Assembly: GCF_007830445.1 (NCBI RefSeq)
Contig: NZ_VLKR01000010.1
Span: forward strand, 62,001-126,000
Length of the DNA stretch: 64,000 bases
Direction: 5' to 3'
Origin: Sphingobacterium siyangense
Lineage (GTDB): Bacteria > Bacteroidota > Bacteroidia > Sphingobacteriales > Sphingobacteriaceae
Numbering within the stretch: the stretch's first letter is position 1; each line of letters begins with the position of its first letter. The translations under genes and the position numbers were made by a program. Shown one piece after another: positions 15,294-24,956 of the stretch. The notes beneath the pieces were generated by a model. The model made no database searches and was not told the origin of the DNA. It was given only the letters and a program-made list of their open reading frames with translations.

Positions 15294-17741
15294 ATGAAAG
15301 TTTTAAAATTTGGAGGCACATCGGTCGGTACGGTAGAAAGTCTAAAGGCGGTCTTAAGTATTGTAAAAAAATCTTATGATGCAAAGGAAAAGCCATTGGT
15401 TGTGTTATCAGCTATGTCTGGTGTAACGAACTTGCTTACCCAGTTGGCTGAGGACGCTGCAGAAGGAAAGTCCTTTTCAGATGGCCTAAAGTCCCTGGAA
15501 GATAAGCATTTTACGGTTGTTAAAGAGCTTCTGGCTGTGAAATATCAAAATCCTGTATTTACAAAGCTAAAGTTGTTTTTTAATGAGATAGAAGATCTCC
15601 TCCAAGGAATTTTTGCGCTAAAGGAGCTGAGCAATCAAAGTAAAGATTTGATCCTTAGTTACGGTGAGCGTTGCTCAAATTATATGGTATCTAAGGTGAT
15701 GGAACAATATATTCCTGAATCTCTATTTGTAGATGCATCCCATTATGTGAAAACAGATTCAAATTTCGGTAATGCTCATTTAAATGAAATGCTAACCGAG
15801 CAATTGGTCAAATCCTTGTACATAACGCATCGTGATAAGCTGCTGTTTGTTACAGGTTTTATCGGAAGTAATGAAAATGGGCGTATTACCACCTTGGGAA
15901 GAGGTGGATCAGATTATACTGCAGCGATCTTCGGCTCAATACTGGACGCAACAGCCATTGAAATTTGGACAGATGTGAATGGGATGTTAACCGCCGACCC
16001 ACGTATTGTGAAGAAAGCTTTTTCCCTGCCTGTATTATCATATACAGAGGCAATGGAATTATCTTACTTCGGTGCTAAGGTGATTTATCCTCCTACGATG
16101 ATTCCGGCTTTTTTAAAGAAAATACCGATTGTTATTCGAAATACTTTTGAACCTGATTTCTCAGGGACTGTGATTCAGTTTGATAGTGGAAAAACCGCTC
16201 TGCCAATCAAGGGAATTTCTTCGATCTCCGATATTTCTGTCATCAATCTGAGTGGATCAGGGATGATCGGTAAGTCGGGCTTTAGCGGACGGCTTTTTAC
16301 GCTATTGGCTAGAGAGCAGATCAATGTTGTGCTAATCACTCAGTCTTCTTCCGAACATAGCATTACATTTGCTGTCAATCCATCAGATGCCAAACGTGCT
16401 ATACAATTGATCGAAGTGGAGTTTGAGCTTGAAATCCAGGCGAATAAACTGGTCGTTCCTGCGATTGAAGAAAACCTGTCTGTATTAGCCATCGTTGGTG
16501 AAAATATGAAAAAAACTCCCGGTATGTCCGGTCGGTTATTTGCAGCGCTAGGACGGAACGGTATTAACGTCCGGGCTATTGCGCAGGGCTCATCTGAATA
16601 CAATATATCTGTAATTATTGGTAAGGAAGATTTAGCAAAGGCACTTAATGCGGTACATGACGCGTTTTTCGCAGAGCTGAAGAAAACTTTGCATGTATTT
16701 AATATCGGTACCGGTAACATTGGTGCAACTTTATTTAAACAATTGGAAAATCAGCATGAATTCCTTTTGGATAAAAATGATATTGAAATTAAGGTTGTTG
16801 GAATCTCCAATAGCCGTAAAATGCTTTTTAATACCGAAGGTGTTGATTTAAATAATTGGTCCGATGAACTTGCTAAAAATGGAACTGAATCAGACCTGGC
16901 ATTGTTTATTGATCGAATGAAGGCACTGAATTTACCGAACTGTGTATTTATCGATAATACTGCAAGCAAATTACCGGCGACCTACTACGAAGATATCTTT
17001 AAATCCAATATTTCGATCGTCACTTGCAATAAAATTGCGAATTCAGGTAAATACGAGCAATATAAAACACTCCGTGATACTGCTCATCGACACGGTGTAG
17101 ATTTCTTTTATGAAACAAATGTAGGTGCTGGATTGCCTATCGTCAGGGTGCTTAAAGACTTGATGTTGAGTGGTGACCGTATCGTGAAGATAGAGGCTAT
17201 TCTTTCAGGGACAATCTCCTATATTTTTAACAATTTTAAAGCAGATGCTTCTTTCTATGATGTCGTCAAACAGGCTCAGGAGCTTGGATATACCGAGCCA
17301 GATCCAAGAGATGATTTAGGTGGTATAGATTTTATGCGTAAAATGCTCATCTTGGCAAGAGATGCCGGGTATGCTGTTGAGGCCGAAGACGTAGACCTCG
17401 GCGCAATATTACCTCCAGCATGTTTGAAAGCAGATACTGTAGATTCTTTTTATACAGAATTGCAGCAAGAAAACGAATATTTCGAAGCAATGAAGAAGAA
17501 AGCTGCTAATGAAAATAAAGTAATCCGTTATATCGGGAAATTGGAAAATGGAAAAGTATCCATTGCGATTCAGTTTGTTGATGAAAACCATCCTTTTTAT
17601 GCTTTATCAGGCAGCGATAACATTATATCGTTTACAACAGAGCGCTATAAAGAACGTCCCCTCGTAGTAAAAGGTCCTGGTGCGGGGGCTGAGGTGACAG
17701 CTGCCGGTGTATTTGCAGATTTGGTAAATGTTGGAGCATAA
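15294..17741 (+). CDS. thrA: Bifunctional aspartate kinase / homoserine dehydrogenase
   Basis: An 815-residue enzyme catalysing the first and third steps from aspartate to homoserine. The kinase domain starts MKVLKFGGTSVG and carries GRGGSDYTAAIFG. Two ACT regulatory segments follow, around ISVINLSGSGMIGKSGFSGR and SVLAIVGENMKKTPGMSGR. The dehydrogenase half, from about residue 463, begins VFNIGTGNIGATLF with a Rossmann GxGxxG and contains NVGAGLPI and GILSGT-like AILSGTISYIF. Length matches E. coli ThrA. First gene of thrABC behind the attenuator. Confidence 0.97.
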   Translation: MKVLKFGGTSVGTVESLKAVLSIVKKSYDAKEKPLVVLSAMSGVTNLLTQLAEDAAEGKSFSDGLKSLEDKHFTVVKELLAVKYQNPVFTKLKLFFNEIEDLLQGIFALKELSNQSKDLILSYGERCSNYMVSKVMEQYIPESLFVDASHYVKTDSNFGNAHLNEMLTEQLVKSLYITHRDKLLFVTGFIGSNENGRITTLGRGGSDYTAAIFGSILDATAIEIWTDVNGMLTADPRIVKKAFSLPVLSYTEAMELSYFGAKVIYPPTMIPAFLKKIPIVIRNTFEPDFSGTVIQFDSGKTALPIKGISSISDISVINLSGSGMIGKSGFSGRLFTLLAREQINVVLITQSSSEHSITFAVNPSDAKRAIQLIEVEFELEIQANKLVVPAIEENLSVLAIVGENMKKTPGMSGRLFAALGRNGINVRAIAQGSSEYNISVIIGKEDLAKALNAVHDAFFAELKKTLHVFNIGTGNIGATLFKQLENQHEFLLDKNDIEIKVVGISNSRKMLFNTEGVDLNNWSDELAKNGTESDLALFIDRMKALNLPNCVFIDNTASKLPATYYEDIFKSNISIVTCNKIANSGKYEQYKTLRDTAHRHGVDFFYETNVGAGLPIVRVLKDLMLSGDRIVKIEAILSGTISYIFNNFKADASFYDVVKQAQELGYTEPDPRDDLGGIDFMRKMLILARDAGYAVEAEDVDLGAILPPACLKADTVDSFYTELQQENEYFEAMKKKAANENKVIRYIGKLENGKVSIAIQFVDENHPFYALSGSDNIISFTTERYKERPLVVKGPGAGAEVTAAGVFADLVNVGA

Positions 17742-17771
17742 AAACTAGTCAAGGAAAATAAAAATTACGTG

Positions 17772-18767
17772 ATGGCCAATAATTTAAATGTGGAGTATCT
17801 CAAGGATAAGGTGATAAATTTAGACAGCATGCTGTCCGAAGTTCGTGTTTTTGCGCCTGCAACTGTCGCAAATATGATCTGTGGTTTTGATATATTGGGG
17901 TTTGCTGTCGAGGAACCCGGTGATGAGGTGGTTATGCGGCGCACGCAACAACCTGGAGTAACGATTCGGGAAATAACTGGCGACGATGGAAGACTACCAC
18001 TCGATCCCGGTAAGAATACGGTATCTGCCTGTGTTCAATATCTATTACAAGCCTTGAATATCTCTTCAAAGGTAGGTGTCGAAATTGAATTGCATAAACA
18101 TATGCCAATTGGATCGGGACTTGGCTCCAGTGCAGCAAGTACCGTGGCTGGGCTTTTTGCCATCAATACCATGCTTGGAAACCCTTTGACAAAAGAAGAA
18201 TTACTGCCATTTTGTGTTGAAGGTGAGCGTTTGGCTTGCGGTACAGGCCATGCCGATAATGTTGCCCCGGCGCTTTATGGAGGCATAACATTAATTCGGG
18301 GAAATGAACCTTTGGATGTTATTTCCATTCCTTCACCAAAAGAACTCGTAGCAGCGGTCGTTTTTCCACAGGTCGATGTTCCCACACGTGACGCAAGACA
18401 ACTTATAAAAGATAAAGTGCTGTTAAAAGACGCCGTCACACAATGGGGAAATATCGCGGGATTGGTTGCCGCGTTGTTCAAGGAAGATTATGATCTCATT
18501 GCGCGAAGCATGAAAGATATTCTTATTGAACCAACCCGTGCAATTTTAATTCCTCAGTTTTATGAAATGAAAGAGATTGCCTTGAAAAATGGCGCCTTGA
18601 GTTTTGGTATTTCTGGCTCAGGACCTTCCGTCGTTGCAATAACACGGGATGAAAAAATAGCAAAGGATATTGCCGACAAAATACAAACTCATCTCAAAGA
18701 AAATGAAATTGATAGTTTTGGCTATGTTTCCCGTGTCAATGTGGAAGGACCCAGAATATTAGATTAA
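17772..18767 (+). CDS. thrB: Homoserine kinase
   Basis: A GHMP-family kinase of about 331 residues that phosphorylates homoserine. The ATP loop is HMPIGSGLGSSAAS, and the C-terminal motif is SFGISGSGPSVVAI. The family core starts at VRVFAPATVANMICGFDILG, so the true start may be the ATG at 17829, giving a 312-residue protein close to the usual length. The ATG at 17772 gives a 19-residue extension. It lies about 30 bp after thrA. Confidence 0.95.
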   Translation: MANNLNVEYLKDKVINLDSMLSEVRVFAPATVANMICGFDILGFAVEEPGDEVVMRRTQQPGVTIREITGDDGRLPLDPGKNTVSACVQYLLQALNISSKVGVEIELHKHMPIGSGLGSSAASTVAGLFAINTMLGNPLTKEELLPFCVEGERLACGTGHADNVAPALYGGITLIRGNEPLDVISIPSPKELVAAVVFPQVDVPTRDARQLIKDKVLLKDAVTQWGNIAGLVAALFKEDYDLIARSMKDILIEPTRAILIPQFYEMKEIALKNGALSFGISGSGPSVVAITRDEKIAKDIADKIQTHLKENEIDSFGYVSRVNVEGPRILD

Positions 18768-18922
18768 AAATTATTTAAGGACAGAAACGAGGTTTATAAA
18801 ATCTTAGGTTAATTGATCATTGCCTCAGAAAAGATAATAAAATGAAATATCCACATTCTAAAGTCAACACGAATGAAAATAACAGGATGTTTTATCGGCC
18901 TCTACAAAAAGATTATTTACAT

Positions 18923-20230
18923 ATGAAATTTTATAGTACAAATAATAAAACATTAGAAGTCTCCTTCAAAGATGCGGTCTTCAATTCTCTCCCTGCAGAC
19001 AAAGGATTGTATATGCCTGAAGAGATACCACAATTGGATCCGCTGTTTATTAAGAATATTCAACAGTATTCCTTGCAGGAGATTGCTTTTGAAGTAGCTT
19101 CTACACTATTGGGAAATGATATTCCCAAAGACGATTTAAAACAGATTGTGAACGATGCCATCAATTTTGATGCTCCTGTAAAATTCTTGACCGACAGCAC
19201 CGCTGTGCTTGAACTATTTCATGGGCCATCTTATGCCTTTAAGGATTTTGGGGCTCGCTTTATGAGTAGGGTCATGGGCTATTTTTCAAAGACTGACGAT
19301 AAATTACTGGACGTACTTGTCGCGACATCAGGCGATACCGGTGGAGCTGTTGCCTTGGGCTTTTTGGGAGTAGAAGGAACACGTGTGACGATACTATATC
19401 CTAAAGGTAAAGTCTCGGAGGTTCAGGAATTACAACTGACCACTAATGGACAAAATATTCGTGCTATTGAGGTAGAAGGAACCTTTGACGATTGTCAGGC
19501 ATTGGTAAAACAAGCCTTTAGTGATGCCGAACTTAATGCTATATTGCGTTTGACTTCCGCTAATTCAATCAATATAGCACGGTTGATCCCACAGACATTT
19601 TATTATTTTTATGCGTATGCACAATTGAAGTCACAAGGAGTCAATGAGGTCGTATTTACAGTGCCGAGTGGTAATTTTGGTAATATTGGAGCTGGTTTAT
19701 TGGCTTATAAAATGGGACTTCCAGTGAAACATTTTGTAGCAGCAACAAACGTCAATGATACCGTTCCTAGATTCCTTTCTTCAGGTAAATATGAGCCACT
19801 GCCTTCTGTTCAAACCCTAAGCAATGCCATGGATGTGGGAAATCCAAGCAACTGGGTACGTATACAGGATCTCTTTGGCGGAAATGTGGCTGAATTAAAA
19901 AATATGCTTTCTTCTTATACATTTACAGATGAAGAAACAAAAGAAGGAATGCAGAAATTACTTGAAGAATCGGATTATATCGCCTGTCCGCATACAGCAA
20001 TTGCCTGGCTTGGCGCTCGTGCTTATGCAAATGAGTACCCCGGTCCGTATGCTTCAGTTTTCTTATCGACAGCACATCCCTGCAAATTCCCGGATGCAAT
20101 AGCCGCAGATGTATTCGAAAAAATAGTTTTGCCTGTCGGCGCAGAAACATTGCAAGGAAAAGAGAAATTAGCAGAATCTTTGAAAGTTGATTTTGAAGCC
20201 TTCAAAAAATATTTAATCAACCATAACTAA
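18923..20230 (+). CDS. thrC: Threonine synthase
   Basis: A 435-residue PLP enzyme converting O-phosphohomoserine to threonine, the last step of the operon. The PLP lysine is Lys107 in SYAFKDFGARF. VATSGDTGGAVALGF and VPSGNFGNIGAG bind the cofactor phosphate and substrate. The frame opens 27 codons earlier at 18842, but the family N-terminus is MKFYSTNNKTLEVSFKDAV, so I choose 18923. A strong terminator follows directly, closing thrABC. Confidence 0.96.
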   Translation: MKFYSTNNKTLEVSFKDAVFNSLPADKGLYMPEEIPQLDPLFIKNIQQYSLQEIAFEVASTLLGNDIPKDDLKQIVNDAINFDAPVKFLTDSTAVLELFHGPSYAFKDFGARFMSRVMGYFSKTDDKLLDVLVATSGDTGGAVALGFLGVEGTRVTILYPKGKVSEVQELQLTTNGQNIRAIEVEGTFDDCQALVKQAFSDAELNAILRLTSANSINIARLIPQTFYYFYAYAQLKSQGVNEVVFTVPSGNFGNIGAGLLAYKMGLPVKHFVAATNVNDTVPRFLSSGKYEPLPSVQTLSNAMDVGNPSNWVRIQDLFGGNVAELKNMLSSYTFTDEETKEGMQKLLEESDYIACPHTAIAWLGARAYANEYPGPYASVFLSTAHPCKFPDAIAADVFEKIVLPVGAETLQGKEKLAESLKVDFEAFKKYLINHN

Positions 20231-20237
20231 ACGTTGA

Positions 20238-20264
20238 GGGCTCCTTAGGAGCCCTTTTATTTTT
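20238..20264 (+). terminator. Terminator of the thr operon
   Basis: Stem GGGCTCC/GGAGCCC with a 3-nt loop, then TTTTATTTTT, just after thrC. Confidence 0.9.
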
Positions 20265-20379
20265 ATTCAGAAATAGTTGAGTTTTTTGGATTAAAAGGAT
20301 TTTTGGGAAATATATAATGTATTGAGGATGTTAGATTGTTTTATCCGGAAAGTTTCATCAGGATGTCGAATTAATAAGT

Positions 20380-20387
20380 TAATTTTG
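20380..20387 (+). promoter_or_regulatory. -7 element immediately before the methyltransferase start
   Basis: TAATTTTG matches TAnnTTTG exactly and ends 5 bp before the ATG at 20393. If used, the mRNA would be nearly leaderless. Confidence 0.45.
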
Positions 20388-20392
20388 CAACA

Positions 20393-21580
20393 ATGAAATC
20401 AGTTTATTTGAATAAGGGTAAGGATAAAGCTGCCTGGCAATTGCATCCTTGGGTATTTTCTGGAGCAATTAAATCATTGTCCGATAAAATTGAAGATGGC
20501 GAAGTTGTTGGCGTTTACAATGCTGAACGTGAATTTATTGCCTATGGTCTATTTCACAATAGCTCGCGTGTAGCCATTCGTTTATTGGAGTGGAACCCTC
20601 AAGCACAGATTGATGCAGATTGGTGGCGTGCCCGAGTTCAGAAGGCTGTTGCAGCAAGACAGCATCTGTTGCAAGAAGGCGTTACCAATACAGTTCGTTT
20701 AATCTTTGCTGAAGCAGATTTTCTTCCTGGACTTATTGCAGATAAATACGCAGATTTTATATCCATTCAGATTCATTCAGTTGGGGTGGAAAAAGTCAAA
20801 TCCATTATTATAGATGAATTGAATGCTTTGCTGCAACCCAAAGGAATTTATGAGCGCAGTGATCTGAAATCCCGCGAACATGAAGGATTACCCGATACCA
20901 ATGGACTTTTGTTTGGAGAACTTCCATCTGAATTTGTCGACGTTATCGAAAATGGCATTCATTATAAGGTTAACATTATTGATGGGCAAAAATCGGGATT
21001 TTATTGCGACCAACGTGAAAATCGCCAGCTAACGGCCAACTACGTTTTGAATAAACGAGTCCTAGATTGTTTCTGCTATTCCGGTGGTTTTACGTTAAAT
21101 AGTTTGAAAAGTGGCGCTGCAGAAGTCATATCTGTAGATAGTTCTGCACTGGCTATTGAAACCCTGGAAAAGAATATTGTTGAAAATGGTTTTGAACCTA
21201 GTCGACATAAAGCAATATTGTCTGATGTAAACAAGCAATTGCGTAAATTCATTGATGAAGGGGAAAAATTTGATCTGATTGTCCTGGATCCACCGAAATA
21301 TGCACCCTCTCGATCTGCATTGGAAAGAGCATCAAGGGCGTATAAAGACCTGAATCGCCGCGGATTGATGTTGTTAAATAGCGGTGGTTTATTAGCGACA
21401 TTTTCTTGTTCAGGTGCGATGGATATGGATACGTTCAAACAAGTGCTCGCTTGGGCTGCACTGGATGCCGGTAAGGAAATTCAGTTTATCAGACAATTTC
21501 ATCAACCTGAAGACCATCCTGTCCGGGCCTCGTTCCCCGAAGGTGAATATCTGAAAGGATTGTTGGTACGCGTATTGTAA
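20393..21580 (+). CDS. rlmI: 23S rRNA (cytosine) methyltransferase, RlmI type
   Basis: A 395-residue SAM-dependent methylase. An N-terminal PUA-like RNA-binding domain covers about 1-75 (LHPWVFSGAI). A central linker follows, then a Rossmann methylase domain. The SAM loop region is LDCFCYSGGFTL near 224-235, the catalytic motif is LDPPKYAPSR near 298-307, and a conserved Cys sits in TFSCSG near 340. This is the RlmI architecture, which makes m5C1962 in 23S rRNA. The start MKSVYLNKGKDK is typical. It stands alone with its own terminator. Confidence 0.9.
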   Translation: MKSVYLNKGKDKAAWQLHPWVFSGAIKSLSDKIEDGEVVGVYNAEREFIAYGLFHNSSRVAIRLLEWNPQAQIDADWWRARVQKAVAARQHLLQEGVTNTVRLIFAEADFLPGLIADKYADFISIQIHSVGVEKVKSIIIDELNALLQPKGIYERSDLKSREHEGLPDTNGLLFGELPSEFVDVIENGIHYKVNIIDGQKSGFYCDQRENRQLTANYVLNKRVLDCFCYSGGFTLNSLKSGAAEVISVDSSALAIETLEKNIVENGFEPSRHKAILSDVNKQLRKFIDEGEKFDLIVLDPPKYAPSRSALERASRAYKDLNRRGLMLLNSGGLLATFSCSGAMDMDTFKQVLAWAALDAGKEIQFIRQFHQPEDHPVRASFPEGEYLKGLLVRVL

Positions 21581-21600
21581 TTATTATATGAAGGTAGTTT

Positions 21601-21629
21601 AGGTTGGTTTGTTAAAATCAACCTTTTTA
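21601..21629 (+). terminator. Terminator after the RlmI-type gene
   Basis: AGGTTGGTTT pairs with AAATCAACCT (one wobble) around a 4-nt loop, followed by T5. Confidence 0.75.
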
Positions 21630-21645
21630 ATTTTTGAAAGACGTC

Positions 21646-22842
21646 ATGATACAAGAGAAGGCGGGTAGACCTATTTTTTCTATTTTGTTTGCCGTGAGTA
21701 TGGTGCATCTTCTGAACGATATGATTCAGGGAGTGATACCGGCAACCTATCCCTTGCTCAAAGAAGAGCATCATCTAAGCTTTTCTCAGGTTGGGATGAT
21801 TACAATGGTTTATCAGATAGCAGCTTCAATATTCCAGCCTGTTGTAGGCTCATTTACGGATAAACATCCTGTACCGTACTCCCAGATTATAGGGATGTCT
21901 TTTTCACTTCTCGGTATGTTTTTGTTTTCGAAAGCACATAGTTATGAATGGATCTTATTTTCTGTTTTTCTGGTCGGGATTGGATCTTCAATCTTTCACC
22001 CTGAATCTTCTCGTGTAGCTTATATGGCGTCGGGAGGAAGAAGAAGTATGGCACAATCTATTTTTCAGATCGGAGGCAATGCAGGGACCGCAATGGCTCC
22101 AATCATTGTCGCTTTTTTGGTTTTACCGAGAGGGCAACAGGCGATCGCTTGGATGTGCTTATTTACCATTCTCGGCCAATTTATATCTTATTATATCGGT
22201 AGTTGGTATAAAAAGAGGCTTCAAAGCTCCGCTAAATCAACGAAGAGAACAATACGCGTACCTGATCTACCCAATAGCAGAATCGTCGTGACGGTTATTA
22301 TACTCCTATTACTGATTGTTTCAAAATACTTCTATATAGCAAGTATCACAAACTACTTCCAGTTTTATACAATCAAGAAATTCGGAATCAATGAAGTGGA
22401 AGCACAAGTCTATCTATTTTATTTTCTGATAGCCGTTGCGGTGGGAACCCTACTTGGAGGAGCATTCGGCGATCGATTTGGTCGCAAATATGTCATCTGG
22501 TTCTCCGTCTTGGGCGTTGCGCCATTTGCATTGGCATTACCCTATGTTGGACTTACGATGACGGGGATATTAATCGTGATTATTGGGTTGATTTTATCAT
22601 CAGCTTTTCCAGCAATTATTGTTTATGCACAAGAACTATTGCCTAAAAAGTTGGGTATGGTTTCAGGTTTATTTTACGGCTTTGCATTTGGAATGGGGGG
22701 GATTGGATCCGCTGTACTTGGCTGGCAGGCAGATCATACTTCCATCGAGTTTATTTATCACTTATGTTCCTATCTGCCATTGATCGGTATTGTGGCTTAT
22801 TTTCTTCCCAATCTACAAAAAACACCTTATAAAGAAATTTAG
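21646..22842 (+). CDS. MFS transporter, fosmidomycin-resistance (Fsr) type
   Basis: A 398-residue, 12-helix major-facilitator protein in the inner membrane. Its N-terminus MVHLLNDMIQGVIPATYPLL and GIGSSIFHPESSRVAYMASG are the marks of the Fsr subgroup, which exports fosmidomycin in E. coli. The natural substrate here is unknown. The longer frame would begin with TTG at 21634; ATG at 21646 is preferred. It converges on the esterase gene and shares a bidirectional terminator with it. Confidence 0.9.
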   Translation: MIQEKAGRPIFSILFAVSMVHLLNDMIQGVIPATYPLLKEEHHLSFSQVGMITMVYQIAASIFQPVVGSFTDKHPVPYSQIIGMSFSLLGMFLFSKAHSYEWILFSVFLVGIGSSIFHPESSRVAYMASGGRRSMAQSIFQIGGNAGTAMAPIIVAFLVLPRGQQAIAWMCLFTILGQFISYYIGSWYKKRLQSSAKSTKRTIRVPDLPNSRIVVTVIILLLLIVSKYFYIASITNYFQFYTIKKFGINEVEAQVYLFYFLIAVAVGTLLGGAFGDRFGRKYVIWFSVLGVAPFALALPYVGLTMTGILIVIIGLILSSAFPAIIVYAQELLPKKLGMVSGLFYGFAFGMGGIGSAVLGWQADHTSIEFIYHLCSYLPLIGIVAYFLPNLQKTPYKEI

Positions 22843-22871
22843 ATTTAACATATAGGCATATGTTAAAAAAG

Positions 22872-22910
22872 AAAGAGCGGATTTCAATAAAGTATCCGCT
22901 CTTTTCTTTT
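22872..22910. terminator. Bidirectional terminator between the Fsr-like and SGNH genes
   Basis: Perfect 11-bp stem AAAGAGCGGAT/ATCCGCTCTTT with T-rich flanks on both strands, between two convergent genes. Confidence 0.85.
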
Positions 22911-22911
22911 A

Positions 22912-23673
22912 TTACTTGATGCAGTCCATCCAGGCTGAGGCCATCATTTGTGCCCCAGCAAGCGTGGGATGTACGCCGTCCGCAGCCCAATAGGCACCAG
23001 GGGCATTCTTTTGAGCATTGTCGAATATTTTTTGATAGGGGATAAGAATTGCTCCAAATTCTTTGGCGATCTCACGAGCGGATTCTTGATAAGCCAAAAA
23101 TTTTGGATACCAAGCTTCAGTAATGTGACCTACACCCTTTACTGCAAAAGGCTCTCCAATGATCAATTTGACATTTGGAAGCTTTTGTAATGTCTCCTGC
23201 AATAGCTGTTTGTACTGGGATTTATACTCTTCAACCGTAGTCTGTGCTCCTCGATCGATTGTCCGCCAGAAATCGTTCACACCAATCAAAATACTCAATA
23301 CAGTAGGGTTAATTGCCAGAGTATCCTCCTGCCAGCGCTTTTGAAGATCGGGTACACGATTTCCGCTAATACCTGTATTATATACCTTTAGTCTCTTTGC
23401 TGGATATTTATTTAAGAGTTGGCTGGCAGCCAATAAAGCATAACCATGCCCCAGCGCTGCGGTGTCATTGGCATTTTTGTTATTTCTATCTCGGCCCACA
23501 TCCGTAATGGAATCGCCCTGAAATAAAATGATGTCGTCGTTATTTAAAGTGATTTTTGAGGAACCGACTGTTGATTCGTGTGCGAATACATCGTTTCTCA
23601 GTAAATCGGCGCCAGTCAATAGACCGGTGCCAATAATGCTTTTTTTGATAAATGATCTGCGGTTTGTGTTCAT
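22912..23673 (-). CDS. Tat-exported SGNH/GDSL-type esterase
   Basis: A 253-residue hydrolase. The N-terminus NRRSFIKKSIIGTG is a twin-arginine signal, so the folded enzyme is probably exported by Tat. Block I is FQGDSITDVG with nucleophile Ser55. Block II Gly lies in NTGISGN, block III is GVNDFWR with Asn133, and block V is DGVH with Asp232 and His235. The set fits carbohydrate esterases such as acetyl-xylan or rhamnogalacturonan acetylesterases. The substrate is inferred only loosely. The longer frame from 23715 would bury the signal, so ATG 23673 is chosen. Confidence 0.88.
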   Translation of the reverse strand: MNTNRRSFIKKSIIGTGLLTGADLLRNDVFAHESTVGSSKITLNNDDIILFQGDSITDVGRDRNNKNANDTAALGHGYALLAASQLLNKYPAKRLKVYNTGISGNRVPDLQKRWQEDTLAINPTVLSILIGVNDFWRTIDRGAQTTVEEYKSQYKQLLQETLQKLPNVKLIIGEPFAVKGVGHITEAWYPKFLAYQESAREIAKEFGAILIPYQKIFDNAQKNAPGAYWAADGVHPTLAGAQMMASAWMDCIK

Positions 23674-23707
23674 TATTAGGTTTTTGTTATGTTTAAAGTT
23701 ACATACT

Positions 23708-24895
23708 TTAGGCATACTTTTCCAAACCTTTTATAATGATGTTACAAGCTTTTTCAATTTCTAGATTTGTAATAGTCAATGGTGGGGCGACACGGAGTGC
23801 CGTTTCACAATGCAGATACCAATCGATCATAACCCCTTTTTCAGCACAATACTTACTCACATTGTAAACTTGATCAAAAGAAGCCAGTTGCAGACACATC
23901 ATAAGGCCTAGTCCTCGAATTTCTTTAATTGCAGGATGCCTGAGTTTTTCTTTAAATAAAAGCGATTTTCGCTCAACCTGTTCGACTAATTTTTCTTCCT
24001 TGATAACAGCTAGTGAAGCCCGCGCTGCGGCACAACTCACAGGATGCCCCCCGAAAGTTGTGATGTGCCCAAGCATGGGATTATCCTTAATAACGTCCAT
24101 CACTTCTTTGGCTGCAACAAATGCACCCAAGGGCATACCGCCTCCGATGCCTTTGGCAAGCATCAGGATATCTGGAACAATAGCAAAATGTTCGAAGGCG
24201 AAAAGACGGCCTGTTCGACCGAAACCTGTTTGAATTTCATCAAAGATCAGTAAAGTACCTGTTTCATTACAGCGTTTTCTAACAGCTTGCATGTAAGCGA
24301 TATCCGGGACTCGGACACCAGCTTCTCCCTGAATAGCTTCGAGGATGACAGCAGCAGTTTGTTCCGTAATCTTTGTGAGATCTTCCATGTCATTAAACCC
24401 GATAAAATCTATTTCGGGAAGGAGGGGGGCATACGCTTTGCGATACTCATCGTTTCCGATCAGACTGAGCGCGCCTTGTGTGCTGCCGTGGTACGCTTTT
24501 TTTGCAGCGATAATCTGCCTGCGACCAGTATATTTCTTTGCTATTTTCATAGATCCCTCTACGGCTTCCGTTCCACTGTTGGTGAGGTAGACTGATTGAA
24601 AATTAGCGGGAAGTTCTGCTAGTAATTCTGTAGCAAATTGCACCTGTGGCGCCTGCACAAATTCACCATAAACGGTGACATGTAAGTACTGCTCCAATTG
24701 TGATTTTATAGCCTCTAAAACCTTCGGATGACGATGGCCTATATTGCTGACATTGAAGCCGGAGACCAAATCCATATATTCTTCTCCATTGGGGCCATAA
24801 AGGTAGACACCTTCAGCCTTAACTACTTCAACCAATCTAGGTGAGCTAGATGTTTGAGCAGTATTCATTAAAAATAATTCTCTGTTGCTTAACAT
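23708..24895 (-). CDS. Class III PLP-dependent aminotransferase
   Basis: A 395-residue enzyme of the acetylornithine/ornithine/4-aminobutyrate aminotransferase family. FNVSNIGHRHPKV lies near the start and NSGTEAVEGSMKIAKK in the cofactor region. The PLP site is FDEIQTGFGRTG followed by LAKGIGGGMPLG, with the Schiff-base Lys. The usual Asp-Glu-x-Gln is present. The amino donor cannot be fixed, since no arginine or lysine pathway genes are nearby. The frame is open from 24934, but MLSNRELFLMNTAQ at 24895 is the likelier start. It reads towards the SGNH gene, 35 bp away. Confidence 0.9.
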   Translation of the reverse strand: MLSNRELFLMNTAQTSSSPRLVEVVKAEGVYLYGPNGEEYMDLVSGFNVSNIGHRHPKVLEAIKSQLEQYLHVTVYGEFVQAPQVQFATELLAELPANFQSVYLTNSGTEAVEGSMKIAKKYTGRRQIIAAKKAYHGSTQGALSLIGNDEYRKAYAPLLPEIDFIGFNDMEDLTKITEQTAAVILEAIQGEAGVRVPDIAYMQAVRKRCNETGTLLIFDEIQTGFGRTGRLFAFEHFAIVPDILMLAKGIGGGMPLGAFVAAKEVMDVIKDNPMLGHITTFGGHPVSCAAARASLAVIKEEKLVEQVERKSLLFKEKLRHPAIKEIRGLGLMMCLQLASFDQVYNVSKYCAEKGVMIDWYLHCETALRVAPPLTITNLEIEKACNIIIKGLEKYA

Positions 24896-24916
24896 GATCT
24901 TACAAATGTCCGAAAA

Positions 24917-24946
24917 TAAAAAAGAAGTCTTCAAGACTTCTTTTTT
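24917..24946 (-). terminator. Terminator of the sigma-factor operon
   Basis: GAAGTC/GACTTC core stem extended by A6/T6 flanks, just past the third gene of the operon on the minus strand. Confidence 0.8.
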
Positions 24947-24956
24947 ATTTTCGAGA

